Positions 7,285-15,396 of a DNA stretch of 28,651 nucleotides are shown in pieces. How positions within the stretch are numbered: the stretch's first letter is position 1; each line of letters begins with the position of its first letter. A program made the position numbers and the translations under genes. The stretch is from positions 1 through 28,651 of the forward strand of contig JAHQWS010000239.1 in assembly GCA_029856295.1 (NCBI GenBank), written 5' to 3'. The notes below the pieces were generated by a model, which saw only the letters and a list, made by a program, of their open reading frames with translations, did no database searches and was not told the origin of the DNA. This DNA comes from Promethearchaeia archaeon (GTDB taxonomy: Archaea > Asgardarchaeota > Lokiarchaeia > Sigyniarchaeales > SOKP01).

Positions 7285-8541
7285 TTACTCTCTTATTTGA
7301 CCACTGCCATAAATTATATACTTAGTTGAAGTCAGTTGATTAATACCCATTGGACCTCTTGCGTGCAGTTTCTGAGTAGAGATCCCGATTTCAGCCCCTA
7401 AACCAAAGACTCCGCCATCAGTTAATCTTGTTGCAGCATTAACATATACAGCAGCAGCATCCACCTCATATAAGAATTTTCTCGCATCATCGTAGTTTTC
7501 TGTTATTATTGATTCCGTATGTTTCGAGTCGTATTTAGTAATGATTTCTATGGCCTCATCAATATCTTTAACAACCCTAATACACACTTTTAAGGATAAA
7601 TATTCAGCACTCCAATCTTCCTCTGTAGCGGGAATTACATTAGAAGCTAATTTTTGGGAAGTTTCACATGCCCTCACTTCAACTCCATTCTCTACTAACG
7701 CATTGACTATAAATGGTACGAATGTTTCCTTAATTTGCTCGTGAACTAAAATTTTATCTAACGCATTACAAACGGCCGGATATGAACATTTAGAGTTAAT
7801 AATTAGCCTTTTTGCCATATCGAAATCAGCATCATGATTTATGAAAATACTTACGATTCCAATGCCAGTCTCTATGGTAGGAACTGTTGAATTTTGAATT
7901 ACGCGCTGAATTAACGCTTTTCCCCCTCTTGGAATTATCACATCTATGTAATCTTTTAATTTTAACATTGCGTCAACATATTCTCTGTTAGTATCTCTTA
8001 CAATTTGGACGCAATTTTCAGGAAGCCCTTCGTTCACAGCAGCTTCGTGTAAAATATCCGCTATAGCAATATTGGAATTAATGGCTTCACTTCCTCCTCT
8101 TAAGATTATCGCATTACCAGCTTTTAATGCGAGTCCCGTACTATCGGCCGTAACGTTAGGTCTGGATTCATAAATAATTCCTATCACACCTAGTGGTACT
8201 TTTATCAGTCCTATATCCATACCATTTGGTATCCTCCACATTGAAATTATTTCATTTATTGGATCTGGCTGTAATGCTATTTCTCTTAATCCTTCTGCGA
8301 TTTTATGTATTTTATTATCATTTAAAACTAAGCGATCGATTTTTGCTTGTTCTAATTCAATTTTTCTTGCATATTCTAAGTCTTTTTTATTTCCATCGAT
8401 TATTTTCTCTGATTTTTTTTCCAACTCATCAGCCATTCTCAATAATGCATTGTTCTTTGAAGTGGATGATATATTTTTTAAGATAAAAGCAGCATCTCTT
8501 GCTTTTTCTCCAATCTTTCTCATCTCATCATCAATTGTCAT
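7285..8541 (-). CDS. proA: Gamma-glutamyl phosphate reductase
   Basis: This NADPH-dependent enzyme reduces gamma-glutamyl phosphate to glutamate 5-semialdehyde in proline synthesis. The 418-residue protein has the usual ProA length and motifs: VPLGVIGIIYESRPNVT (115-131), the AGNAIILRGGSEA cofactor region (141-153) and the catalytic Cys258 in SYPAVCNALDKILVH. The C-terminal GLGAEIGISTQKLHARGPMG region is typical. No proB or proC lies in the window. It ends 13 nt from the stop of the convergent ubiquitin-like gene. Confidence 0.96.
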   Translation of the reverse strand: MTIDDEMRKIGEKARDAAFILKNISSTSKNNALLRMADELEKKSEKIIDGNKKDLEYARKIELEQAKIDRLVLNDNKIHKIAEGLREIALQPDPINEIISMWRIPNGMDIGLIKVPLGVIGIIYESRPNVTADSTGLALKAGNAIILRGGSEAINSNIAIADILHEAAVNEGLPENCVQIVRDTNREYVDAMLKLKDYIDVIIPRGGKALIQRVIQNSTVPTIETGIGIVSIFINHDADFDMAKRLIINSKCSYPAVCNALDKILVHEQIKETFVPFIVNALVENGVEVRACETSQKLASNVIPATEEDWSAEYLSLKVCIRVVKDIDEAIEIITKYDSKHTESIITENYDDARKFLYEVDAAAVYVNAATRLTDGGVFGLGAEIGISTQKLHARGPMGINQLTSTKYIIYGSGQIRE

Positions 8542-8562
8542 GAAATCTCACAAATTTTTTTT

Positions 8563-8576
8563 ACTATATACTTAAA
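8563..8576 (-). promoter_or_regulatory. TATA box of proA
   Basis: On the minus strand the sequence TTTAAGTATATAGT lies with its centre about 27 nt upstream of the proA ATG (A at 8541). That spacing equals the usual TATA-to-start-site distance in archaea, so the proA mRNA is probably leaderless or nearly so. Confidence 0.45.
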
Positions 8577-8620
8577 GAACATTTATTCTAAATATCATAA
8601 ATCTTTTTTGTTTATAAAAA

Positions 8621-8646
8621 GAGTATGTTTATTAAAGAATAGCTGA
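8621..8646 (+). repeat. Left inverted repeat of the insertion sequence
   Basis: It begins GAGTATG and contains AATAGCT at 8638-8644. Read inward it matches the reverse complement of 10496-10521 at 20 of 26 positions without gaps. The alignment was made by eye, so the exact outer edge may differ by a few bases. Confidence 0.5.
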
Positions 8647-8829
8647 TTAATTACTTAAATGTTTATCTTCGACAAAATTTGTGTTTTTTTCAACTTATTT
8701 CATCTATAGAGTAAATTTCCTCTAAAGGGTATAGCTTAATTCTTATATCACATCTCAATTCCGTTATCTACCAATTTTAATATCAGATCCAACCAAAAAA
8801 CTTAAATCTTCAAAAAGTAATTATTATTC

Positions 8830-10499
8830 ATGGATAAAAAACATGAAGATAAGTTGGAAGTGGAAATTCGTGAGCATTCGGACGCCGATTTTTTTCCTGA
8901 TGAATGTCCCTCTTGCGGGTGCAAAGAAATTAATCGCAAAACGTATAAAATAAGGATTATTCAAGACCTTGGCACTCCCACAATCTGTAGGAGGATAAGA
9001 TACGAGAAAGTTACCTTTATTTGCACGAATTGTAATACCACTTTCTCAATCACCCATCCCCTAATACCCCCTCGTACATCTTTCATGCCAGGCGTAATAA
9101 AATATGCCACGTTAAGAATATTAAAAGAAGGAGATTCTATTCGTCGAGTAACTAAAGATCTTAACGAGTTGCATAACGTAGAAGTTTCTGTTAGTGAAGT
9201 TAAATTATGGGTCGATAAAGTGGGAAAACGAGGTGATTTAAATGTTGATTTTTCTAACGAAGACCCTCCCGAAGATTTCTCGGGATTTATTTCCATTGAT
9301 GGCACGTTTAAAGCAGCGACTACAAAAAAAAACGCTCTCAAAACGGGAAAACACCAGGAAAAAAGAAAATAGATAAGAAAGGAATACTCGTAGCCAATGA
9401 CCGAATTACAAAAAAGAACCTTGCCGGGGCCATAGTTAAAAGCGAAAACGAAGAAGACACGGCATTTTTCTTACAAAGATTAATAGAGTGGTTAGGTCCA
9501 ATTGATTACGTGACAATTGATTTTTCAGACCGACTTGAAGCCGGTGTGAAACACTTTTTTAACGAAGAGCAAATTCTAAAATGTGCTTTTCACGCACCTC
9601 AACTCCTAAATAGGGGATTGTTAAAAGAGTTAACGAGGCTTAAAAACGAAAAATATCAAAATGAAATTAAGGAATTAGCGTTCTTAGGACGTCTTTCTTT
9701 AGAGATGGAAGCGAAAAGATGGATTACCACCCCTAAAGAACTTAAATTTGCCGATTCTAAAAAAGCTTGGCATATGTACTTGAAGCTCCGCTCTATTTTT
9801 TCATTTAGCACCCATGCTGAGATTGAGACTAATCTCATCCAGTTTTTGAGTGAATTATCATTAACTCCCTGGAAAGGTGCGAATCTATTAAAAGAAAAAT
9901 GTTTATTATTGATACCTGAACGCGGTCTTACAGAAAAAGGTCTTGAATCCTTTGAATTAAAGGTCTATCGAGCGTGGAGGGCAATAATCCGTTCTTTTCG
10001 CAAGAACTTAGAAGAGTTAAAATCTGGTTTTCAAGATGCCAAATACTTGGTTTTAATGAACCCAATAAATATGGATCGATTCGATAAACAAGCACTAAGA
10101 AAAGCACTAGTAAAATTTCCATGGCTTCGACCAATCCGGAGGATTATGACTAAATTTTATTATCAATTTCAACTTTCGCCTGCAAAAAGAAGTCCTTTAA
10201 AATTTTTATTAGCGCTTGTTACTGAAAATTGCCATTCTTGGCTCAAGAGTGCCGTAGATACGCTAATAAGGTATGAGGAACAAATATTTCGTTTCCAAGT
10301 GCTGATTGAAAAAAATCCCGCATTAAAACATGTGAAAGCGATAAAAGTAGTCGATGAATCGACCATGAGAAAGATTAATAAACTTTATCAAACGCAGTTC
10401 GGGATGCGAACGGTTGAAACTCTGGAGATGAGACTGAAACACTATCTTGAGTGTCCTTTCATCATAGTTCCAAGCGTTTTGGAAGAATTAAAAAGTTAG
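8830..10499 (+). CDS. DDE transposase, two frames joined by -1 frameshift
   Basis: The first frame (8830-9372) encodes a zinc-ribbon-like N-terminus (C26-x2-C29, C65-x2-C68), a helix-turn-helix-like segment and the first catalytic Asp, D157, in FISIDGTFKA. The second frame continues smoothly (KTPGKKKIDKKGILVAND) and holds the next acidic motif in YVTIDFSDRLEAGVKHF, then KCAFHAPQLLNRGLL, resembling the ISL3-type arrangement. The frames join through the heptamer A AAA AAC at 9327-9333, in the right phase for -1 slippage; the fused product would have 556 residues. Stops block the first frame at 9370-9372 and the second upstream at 9309-9311. It may be programmed frameshifting or a decaying one-base indel. 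The third catalytic acid could not be placed. Confidence 0.75.
9324..9333 (+). other. Slippery site A AAA AAC for -1 frameshifting
   Basis: A run of nine A followed by C covers the heptamer A AAA AAC (9327-9333), read in the zero frame as AAA AAC. Tandem slippage by -1 keeps AAA in both sites and opens the second transposase frame. I did not identify a clear downstream stimulatory hairpin. Confidence 0.55.
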
Positions 10500-10521
10500 C
10501 TATTATTCAAAGATCATACTC
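10496..10521 (-). repeat. Right inverted repeat of the insertion sequence
   Basis: On the minus strand it begins GAGTATG at 10521 and reads inward to AATAGCT, matching 8621-8646 at 20 of 26 positions. It overlaps the last bases of the transposase gene, which is common in compact insertion sequences. Confidence 0.5.
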
Positions 10522-10598
10522 TCTTATTCATAAAAAAACCTTTTAAAATTTTATTTTTGGATTATAAATAATACTTAAAATATACTTTATTATTAAGA

Positions 10599-10606
10599 TA
10601 TATAAA
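10599..10606 (+). promoter_or_regulatory. TATA-like box upstream of the first VWA gene
   Basis: TATATAAA lies 66 nt before the ATG at 10672 and just outside the right end of the insertion sequence. It fits an archaeal promoter with a leader of about 40 nt, but such matches are frequent in AT-rich DNA. Confidence 0.3.
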
Positions 10607-10671
10607 TTTTTAATTTCTTCTGGCATAGACAAAAATTATTTAATTCTCACTAATTTCAATAATTACCTTAG

Positions 10672-11910
10672 ATGTTTGTTGAATATTTTTTTTATCTAAA
10701 GCAGAGGCTCCCAGTTAGTATAACTGAGTATTTAACGTTAATAGAAGCTCTAAACCAAGGTTTAATTCGAAACATGGTAGAATTTTACTATATATCACGA
10801 TCAATTCTATGTAAGAATGAACATCATTTTGACTTATATGATATAGCTTTTGTAAATTTTTTTAAAGACGCAGGGTTAAAATTTCCTGATGAGATAAAGG
10901 AAGAATTATGGAAATGGTTAGAAAAAAACATTAAAATATTAAATGTTCCTTTTGATCTCGGGCAAATGTCTCAATACTTTAATTCAGAAGATTTAGAAAG
11001 GCAATTCCGAAAATTATTAGAAGAACAAGATAAAGAACATAATTTTGGAAATAAATGGATCGGTACTCAAGGAAGCTCGCCTTTCGGGCATTCTGGTAAA
11101 AATCCTATGGGAATAAGGGTCGCAGGTGATTACGGTATGCACAGTGCAATTAAAATTGCCCAAAAGAGAATTTTTAAGGATTATAGAAAAGATTTAACCC
11201 TTGATACTCGTCAAATAAAAGTAGCTTTAAAAAGACTCAAGAAATTAGATGATATTGGTAAAAGAGACGAGTTGGATCTTGATAAAACTATTGATGAGAC
11301 GTGTAAAAATGGCGGAGATATTGAACTAATCCTTAAAAAAAGAAGAAAAAACAATGTAAAAATTGTGCTTTTAATGGACGTTGGCGGGACAATGGACCCT
11401 TATACTCATATGGTTAATCTCTTATTCTCTGCGGCATATAGTTTATCCCACTGGAAAGATTTTAAGTTTTTTTACTTTCATAATTTAATTTATGATAAAT
11501 TATACTTTAATGCACATCGTAATGTAGAAGAGTCGATTGATTTCGAAGATTTCTTAAGGAAATATGATAGTTCATATCGAGTAATAATCGTGGGAGATCA
11601 AACCATGCACAGAAGCGAATTGAAAGACCCTCGCGGAGCTATTTATGATGGAGCCGGAAACAAAAAACCGGGTATTTATTACGTAAAAAGGCTTGCTCGT
11701 CATTATAAAAAAAATGTAGTTTGGTTAAATCCCGAAGATTTTTCGTTTGAATGGATGACGTGGACAAGATTAGTTATATCCAAAGTTATCCCTACATTCG
11801 CTTTAACAATTCAAGGTATTGAACAAGCGATGGACTTTTTAAGAAATAATGGAAAAAATATCTTTAGTTCTGTTGATCTGCTTAAGGGTGTAAAATTAGC
11901 ATATTATTAG
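10672..11910 (+). CDS. CoxE-like VWA-domain protein, paralog 1
   Basis: The 412-residue protein starts with an N-terminal helical domain typical of CoxE-like proteins (RLPVSITEYLTLIEAL, FYYISRSILCKNEHHFDLYD). A conserved middle segment IGTQGSSPFGHSGKNPMG (130-147) follows. The VWA domain begins near 230 with the metal-binding motif LLMDVGGTM (D236, T240), a variant of DxSxS in which the first Ser is Gly, as is common in this family. CoxE-type proteins usually work with a MoxR AAA ATPase to mature metalloenzymes, but no such ATPase gene is in the window. It is 120 nt upstream of a close paralog. The product is probably cytosolic, as no signal peptide or membrane segment is seen. Confidence 0.85.
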   Translation: MFVEYFFYLKQRLPVSITEYLTLIEALNQGLIRNMVEFYYISRSILCKNEHHFDLYDIAFVNFFKDAGLKFPDEIKEELWKWLEKNIKILNVPFDLGQMSQYFNSEDLERQFRKLLEEQDKEHNFGNKWIGTQGSSPFGHSGKNPMGIRVAGDYGMHSAIKIAQKRIFKDYRKDLTLDTRQIKVALKRLKKLDDIGKRDELDLDKTIDETCKNGGDIELILKKRRKNNVKIVLLMDVGGTMDPYTHMVNLLFSAAYSLSHWKDFKFFYFHNLIYDKLYFNAHRNVEESIDFEDFLRKYDSSYRVIIVGDQTMHRSELKDPRGAIYDGAGNKKPGIYYVKRLARHYKKNVVWLNPEDFSFEWMTWTRLVISKVIPTFALTIQGIEQAMDFLRNNGKNIFSSVDLLKGVKLAYY

Positions 11911-11919
11911 AAAGTAGTT

Positions 11920-11941
11920 AAGTTCTTTTTAAGTTCTTTTT
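11920..11941 (+). terminator. Tandem 11-mer T-rich repeat after VWA paralog 1
   Basis: Two perfect copies of AAGTTCTTTTT lie end to end just after the stop codon at 11910. The two T5 tracts suggest a weak archaeal terminator between the VWA paralogs. The exact duplication points to recent slippage. Confidence 0.35.
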
Positions 11942-12029
11942 AAAAAATTAGAAAAAAATTATTTAATTCGTTTAAATTTATTTAACTTAAGACTATAATA
12001 TTCTTAATAACAAACAAATTAGATATATA

Positions 12030-13454
12030 ATGTTCGTGGAATACTTTTACTATTTGAAAGATCGCCTTCCAATTAGTATAACTGAATATATGACCCTTAT
12101 AGAGGCCCTCGATAAGGGAGTCATCCATAACATGGTGGAATTCTACTTTGTATCGAGGAGTATTCTCTGCAAAAATGAGCACCATTTTGATATTTATGAT
12201 ATAGCTTTTGCCAATTTTTTCAAGAATGCTATGGTAAGCTTTCCAGAAGATGTAAAACAAGAGATCTGGGATTGGCTCAATAAAGATATTACCCTCCAAG
12301 AATTAGAAATGGGTTTACAAATGATGATGAGTCAATACGGTCAATATTTAATAGTTGAAGATTTAAAAAAATTCCTTGAGGAGCTATTGAAAAAGGAAGG
12401 AGCCAAAATGGATGGAAAGCTATTGATAAGTGATCCAAGTCAGATTACAGATGAAATTTTGGAATGGTTAAAAAACAATTTGAGTCCTGAAGAATTGTCT
12501 GGTAGTTTTCAACAGCTTATCGACGGTAAATTTGACTTAGAAGCAATGCAGAAGCATTTCGAAGAACTCTTAAAGAAACAAGATGAGGAGCATAATTTTG
12601 GTCATCACATGATAGGTACCCAAGGTGATTCCCAATTTGGGAACATGGGACAAAATCCAATGGGAATGCGAGTTGGGGGATCTTCAGGGATGAGAATGGC
12701 AATTCAAATTGCTCAGAAAAGAATATTTAAAGATTACCGCAAAGATATTGTATTAGATACGAGACAAATAAAGGTTGCATTAAAACGACTTAAAAAGCTT
12801 GAAGAAATCGGGAAGAGAGACGAGTTAAATATCGATAAAACTATCGATTACACAGCTAAAAATGGGGGAGATATTGACATAATCTTTGACAAACGGAGAA
12901 AAAATGAGGTGAAACTCTTATTGTTAATGGATGTGGGAGGGAGTATGACTCCTTACGCTCATTTGGTCAACCTTTTATTCTCTGCTGCAAATAATATGTC
13001 TCATTGGAAAGATTTTAAACCTTACTACTTTCATAATTGTGTCTATGAAAAGTTGTTTTTCAATGCCCAACGTAATCCAGATGAGTCAATAGATTTTGAG
13101 GATTTTTTAAAGAAGTACGATGCTAAATATAAGGTAGTATTGGTAGGAGATGCGGCAATGGCCAGCTATGAGCTTACCGAACGTTATGGATCAATTTATT
13201 ATTATCACAGAAATGAAATGCCTGGAATTCATTATATCAGAGAGCTCGCATATCACTTTAAAGATAATACAGTCTGGCTAAATCCTGAACTCATAAGAGA
13301 TGAGTGGCAACCTTGGACCAGAAAAATTATCTCCAGCGTAATTCCAATGTTCAATTTAACCATTGAAGGCATTGAAGAGGCAATGGATTTTCTAAGAAAA
13401 GGTGGTAAAAACATGTTTACTTCTGTACAGAAGCTTAAAGGATTTACGTATTAA
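12030..13454 (+). CDS. CoxE-like VWA-domain protein, paralog 2
   Basis: The 474-residue protein is a close paralog of the gene at 10672: its first 90 residues match nearly position by position (MFVEYFYYLKDRLPISITEY), as do the HNFG..IGTQGDS..FG..G.NPMG segment (188-211) and the VWA core. Its metal motif is LLMDVGGSM (D301, S305). Compared with paralog 1 it has about 65 extra residues near 95-165, including a helical repeat-like stretch (LKKFLEELLKKEGAKM and MQKHFEELLKKQDEEH), as if the short EELL-KK module was duplicated. The pair may form a heteromeric complex or serve different target enzymes. Function is inferred from the family only. Confidence 0.85.
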   Translation: MFVEYFYYLKDRLPISITEYMTLIEALDKGVIHNMVEFYFVSRSILCKNEHHFDIYDIAFANFFKNAMVSFPEDVKQEIWDWLNKDITLQELEMGLQMMMSQYGQYLIVEDLKKFLEELLKKEGAKMDGKLLISDPSQITDEILEWLKNNLSPEELSGSFQQLIDGKFDLEAMQKHFEELLKKQDEEHNFGHHMIGTQGDSQFGNMGQNPMGMRVGGSSGMRMAIQIAQKRIFKDYRKDIVLDTRQIKVALKRLKKLEEIGKRDELNIDKTIDYTAKNGGDIDIIFDKRRKNEVKLLLLMDVGGSMTPYAHLVNLLFSAANNMSHWKDFKPYYFHNCVYEKLFFNAQRNPDESIDFEDFLKKYDAKYKVVLVGDAAMASYELTERYGSIYYYHRNEMPGIHYIRELAYHFKDNTVWLNPELIRDEWQPWTRKIISSVIPMFNLTIEGIEEAMDFLRKGGKNMFTSVQKLKGFTY

Positions 13455-13625
13455 AAGAATATGATAAAAGGTTAACTTCTTTTACAATTAATTTTAACTA
13501 TATTTGTTTTAATCTCTTAAATTGCTTTCTGTAATTATAAAGAATTGAAAGAGATAGAAGCATTGCAAATAATGCATTTAGAAAAAATAGGCAAAATCTA
13601 GTAAAAAAATTAATATTAAAATATT

Positions 13626-15155
13626 TTATTTTTCATCAGCTTTTATTTCTATCCCATCTACAACTGTAACCCTAGTGGCTGATATTCCTTCTTCGTTCAT
13701 GTAATATTCTAAAGTTCGTTCGTCAACTTTTTTCAAATATTCTTTTAATTGCACGTCTATATCAGCTGATAATTCATATTCCTTGAAGTTTTGGAGTATT
13801 TCATCCACTTTTTCGGACGAAGTTGATATAATATCTTTTGCTCCTTTCTTAAACCAAGAGGTTCTTCGGTTTCGATCTACAAGTTTAGGGATAAATAGCT
13901 CCTTTTTCATATATTTCCTTGTATGTTTTTCACCTAAGAAACTTACCCCTTTCTGAGTACTTGTTGCCACCTTTTTAATAACATCCAATCCAATTGTATC
14001 TTCATTAACTTCAATACCCTCAAATGCTCTTTTAACCATTCCTGCCAATTCATTGTCAATTACAGTTAGCTCTAATGCACCAGCCAGAGTAGCCTCGTAA
14101 GTTCCAGCACATGTTATAAAATTGATTCCCGCCTGTGCTGCGAACATTAGGGTTAGGAATCGTTCAAATCCATTTTGAATATCAAAACATTTTGAATCCG
14201 TTACTCCAGCCAAAGCTCTTGTTGGAATATTATAAAATTTAGCTAACTGTGACATTCCAGTTGTTATAAGCCCTGTTTCAATGGCTCCTATTGCTGAATT
14301 TCCAGATCGCATGTCAGTTGTATGTGATACTGAACCGTAAAATACTGGTGATTTAGGATGTAATATTTGAGCAAGAATAATTCCGCCAAGAATTTCAGCA
14401 TTCGTTTGAGTTAAAAGTCCGGCAAGTGTAACGGGGGCAGATGTGCCACCTAATGCTTCCGGGGCGATAATAACAGGTTGCTTATATTTTGTAAATACCC
14501 TAAGACCATTCGTCATTATTTTAGGTAATTGTAAAGGGCTAGTAGGATTGAAGATCCCAAATAATCGTGGTCGATTAATTAGCTCATCTTCCCCACCCAC
14601 AAGAATAGAGGTAAAATTAATAGAATCTTGACTAGCCACCTTCCCAAAAACTCCATGCCCATAGGGTTTATGCGAATTTTTCATCCAATGATACAAACAT
14701 ACCACATGAATCGTAGTGTATTTCACATCGCCCGGCCAAAAATCGATTTGTGAGGCCGATAAATGTTTTGAGCGGTCAACTATTCGCATTTGATTTATGG
14801 TGTCTTGTAAAACAGATTTTCTTACTCCTTTTTTCCGAGTGGGATCATGTATTTTTACAGGAGCTCCAATCGTAGAAAAGTGGGTGCTTTGAGTAGTAAT
14901 TTCAAAATTATATGTCCCATCTGGTCCGTGTAATTTAAATGAACTAGGAACCAATTTTAACTGCTCCTTGACTATAGATTCCGGAAATTTCACAAAATCC
15001 GAACCTTGATCAACTTCCGCGCCATAATCCTTAAGTAATTTTCGAGTTTCTTCACAATCAATTTTAATTCCAATCGTTTCAAATAATTCTAAAGTTGCCG
15101 AGTGAATTGCTTCTATTTCATCTTTAGAGAGCACTTTAATGTGATTAAGCTTCAT
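13626..15155 (-). CDS. MttB-family methyltransferase lacking pyrrolysine
   Basis: The 509-residue protein belongs to the trimethylamine methyltransferase (MttB) superfamily, which moves methyl groups from methylamines or betaines to a corrinoid protein. It shows the family N-terminus (IKVLSKDEIEAIHSATLEL), GGTSAPVTLAGLLTQ (236-250) and GVTDSKCFDIQNGFE (317-331). The frame has no internal amber codon, so the pyrrolysine of true MttB is absent and the enzyme is more like the glycine-betaine (MtgB) group. Substrate is unknown: no corrinoid protein, activator or second methyltransferase lies in the window. It diverges from the acyl-CoA ligase across about 240 bp. Confidence 0.88.
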   Translation of the reverse strand: MKLNHIKVLSKDEIEAIHSATLELFETIGIKIDCEETRKLLKDYGAEVDQGSDFVKFPESIVKEQLKLVPSSFKLHGPDGTYNFEITTQSTHFSTIGAPVKIHDPTRKKGVRKSVLQDTINQMRIVDRSKHLSASQIDFWPGDVKYTTIHVVCLYHWMKNSHKPYGHGVFGKVASQDSINFTSILVGGEDELINRPRLFGIFNPTSPLQLPKIMTNGLRVFTKYKQPVIIAPEALGGTSAPVTLAGLLTQTNAEILGGIILAQILHPKSPVFYGSVSHTTDMRSGNSAIGAIETGLITTGMSQLAKFYNIPTRALAGVTDSKCFDIQNGFERFLTLMFAAQAGINFITCAGTYEATLAGALELTVIDNELAGMVKRAFEGIEVNEDTIGLDVIKKVATSTQKGVSFLGEKHTRKYMKKELFIPKLVDRNRRTSWFKKGAKDIISTSSEKVDEILQNFKEYELSADIDVQLKEYLKKVDERTLEYYMNEEGISATRVTVVDGIEIKADEK

Positions 15156-15295
15156 ACTATAACCATTCCAAGAGATTTGACAATATATAGAAATTTAGAA
15201 TAAAATAATTAGTAATTAATTATATAAATAATGAAAAGCAAAAAAAATTATCAATTCTAATATAAAATCAAAATTTAAATCAAATAATTTTTAGG

Positions 15296-15358
15296 TGTAT
15301 GAATGAAATAATTGTTCCAATAAGGAACCAATTTCAGAAACATTTATTAATTCATACA
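15296..15358. promoter_or_regulatory. Nested dyad element upstream of the acyl-CoA ligase
   Basis: Two inverted repeats are nested. The outer arms are TGTATGAAT (15296-15304) and ATTCATACA (15350-15358), a perfect 9-bp pair. The inner arms are ATTGTTCC (15311-15318) and GGAACCAAT (15324-15332), complementary but for one unpaired base. The element lies 39-101 nt before the ligase ATG and in the divergent region with the MttB gene. It looks like an operator for a dimeric regulator, or a structured leader. Confidence 0.45.
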
Positions 15359-15396
15359 ATCTAATTTTAAATCAAAATTCAATTGAGGAATATTAA

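Larger units (their letters stand above)
8621..10521 (+). mobile_element. Probable insertion sequence, ISL3-like, about 1.9 kb
   Basis: A two-frame DDE transposase (8830-10499) is flanked by imperfect inverted repeats at 8621-8646 and 10496-10521. The ends begin with the shared GAGTATG and share AATAGCT 17 bases in, with 20 of 26 positions matching by eye. No target-site duplication was found. The left 209 bp before the transposase hold no gene, and the right repeat overlaps the transposase stop codon. The element separates proA from the VWA genes. Family assignment is tentative. Confidence 0.6.

Noticed and set aside
9373..10499. Second transposase half as an independent gene starting at GTG 9510
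   Set aside because: The same frame codes sensible sequence back to the slippery A run, so it reads as a continuation of the first half.
12030..13454. Magnesium chelatase or AAA ATPase subunit
   Set aside because: No Walker motifs; only the CoxE-like N-terminus and VWA metal motif are present.
13626..15155. True trimethylamine methyltransferase with amber-coded pyrrolysine
   Set aside because: The frame is uninterrupted through the region where pyrrolysine would occur.
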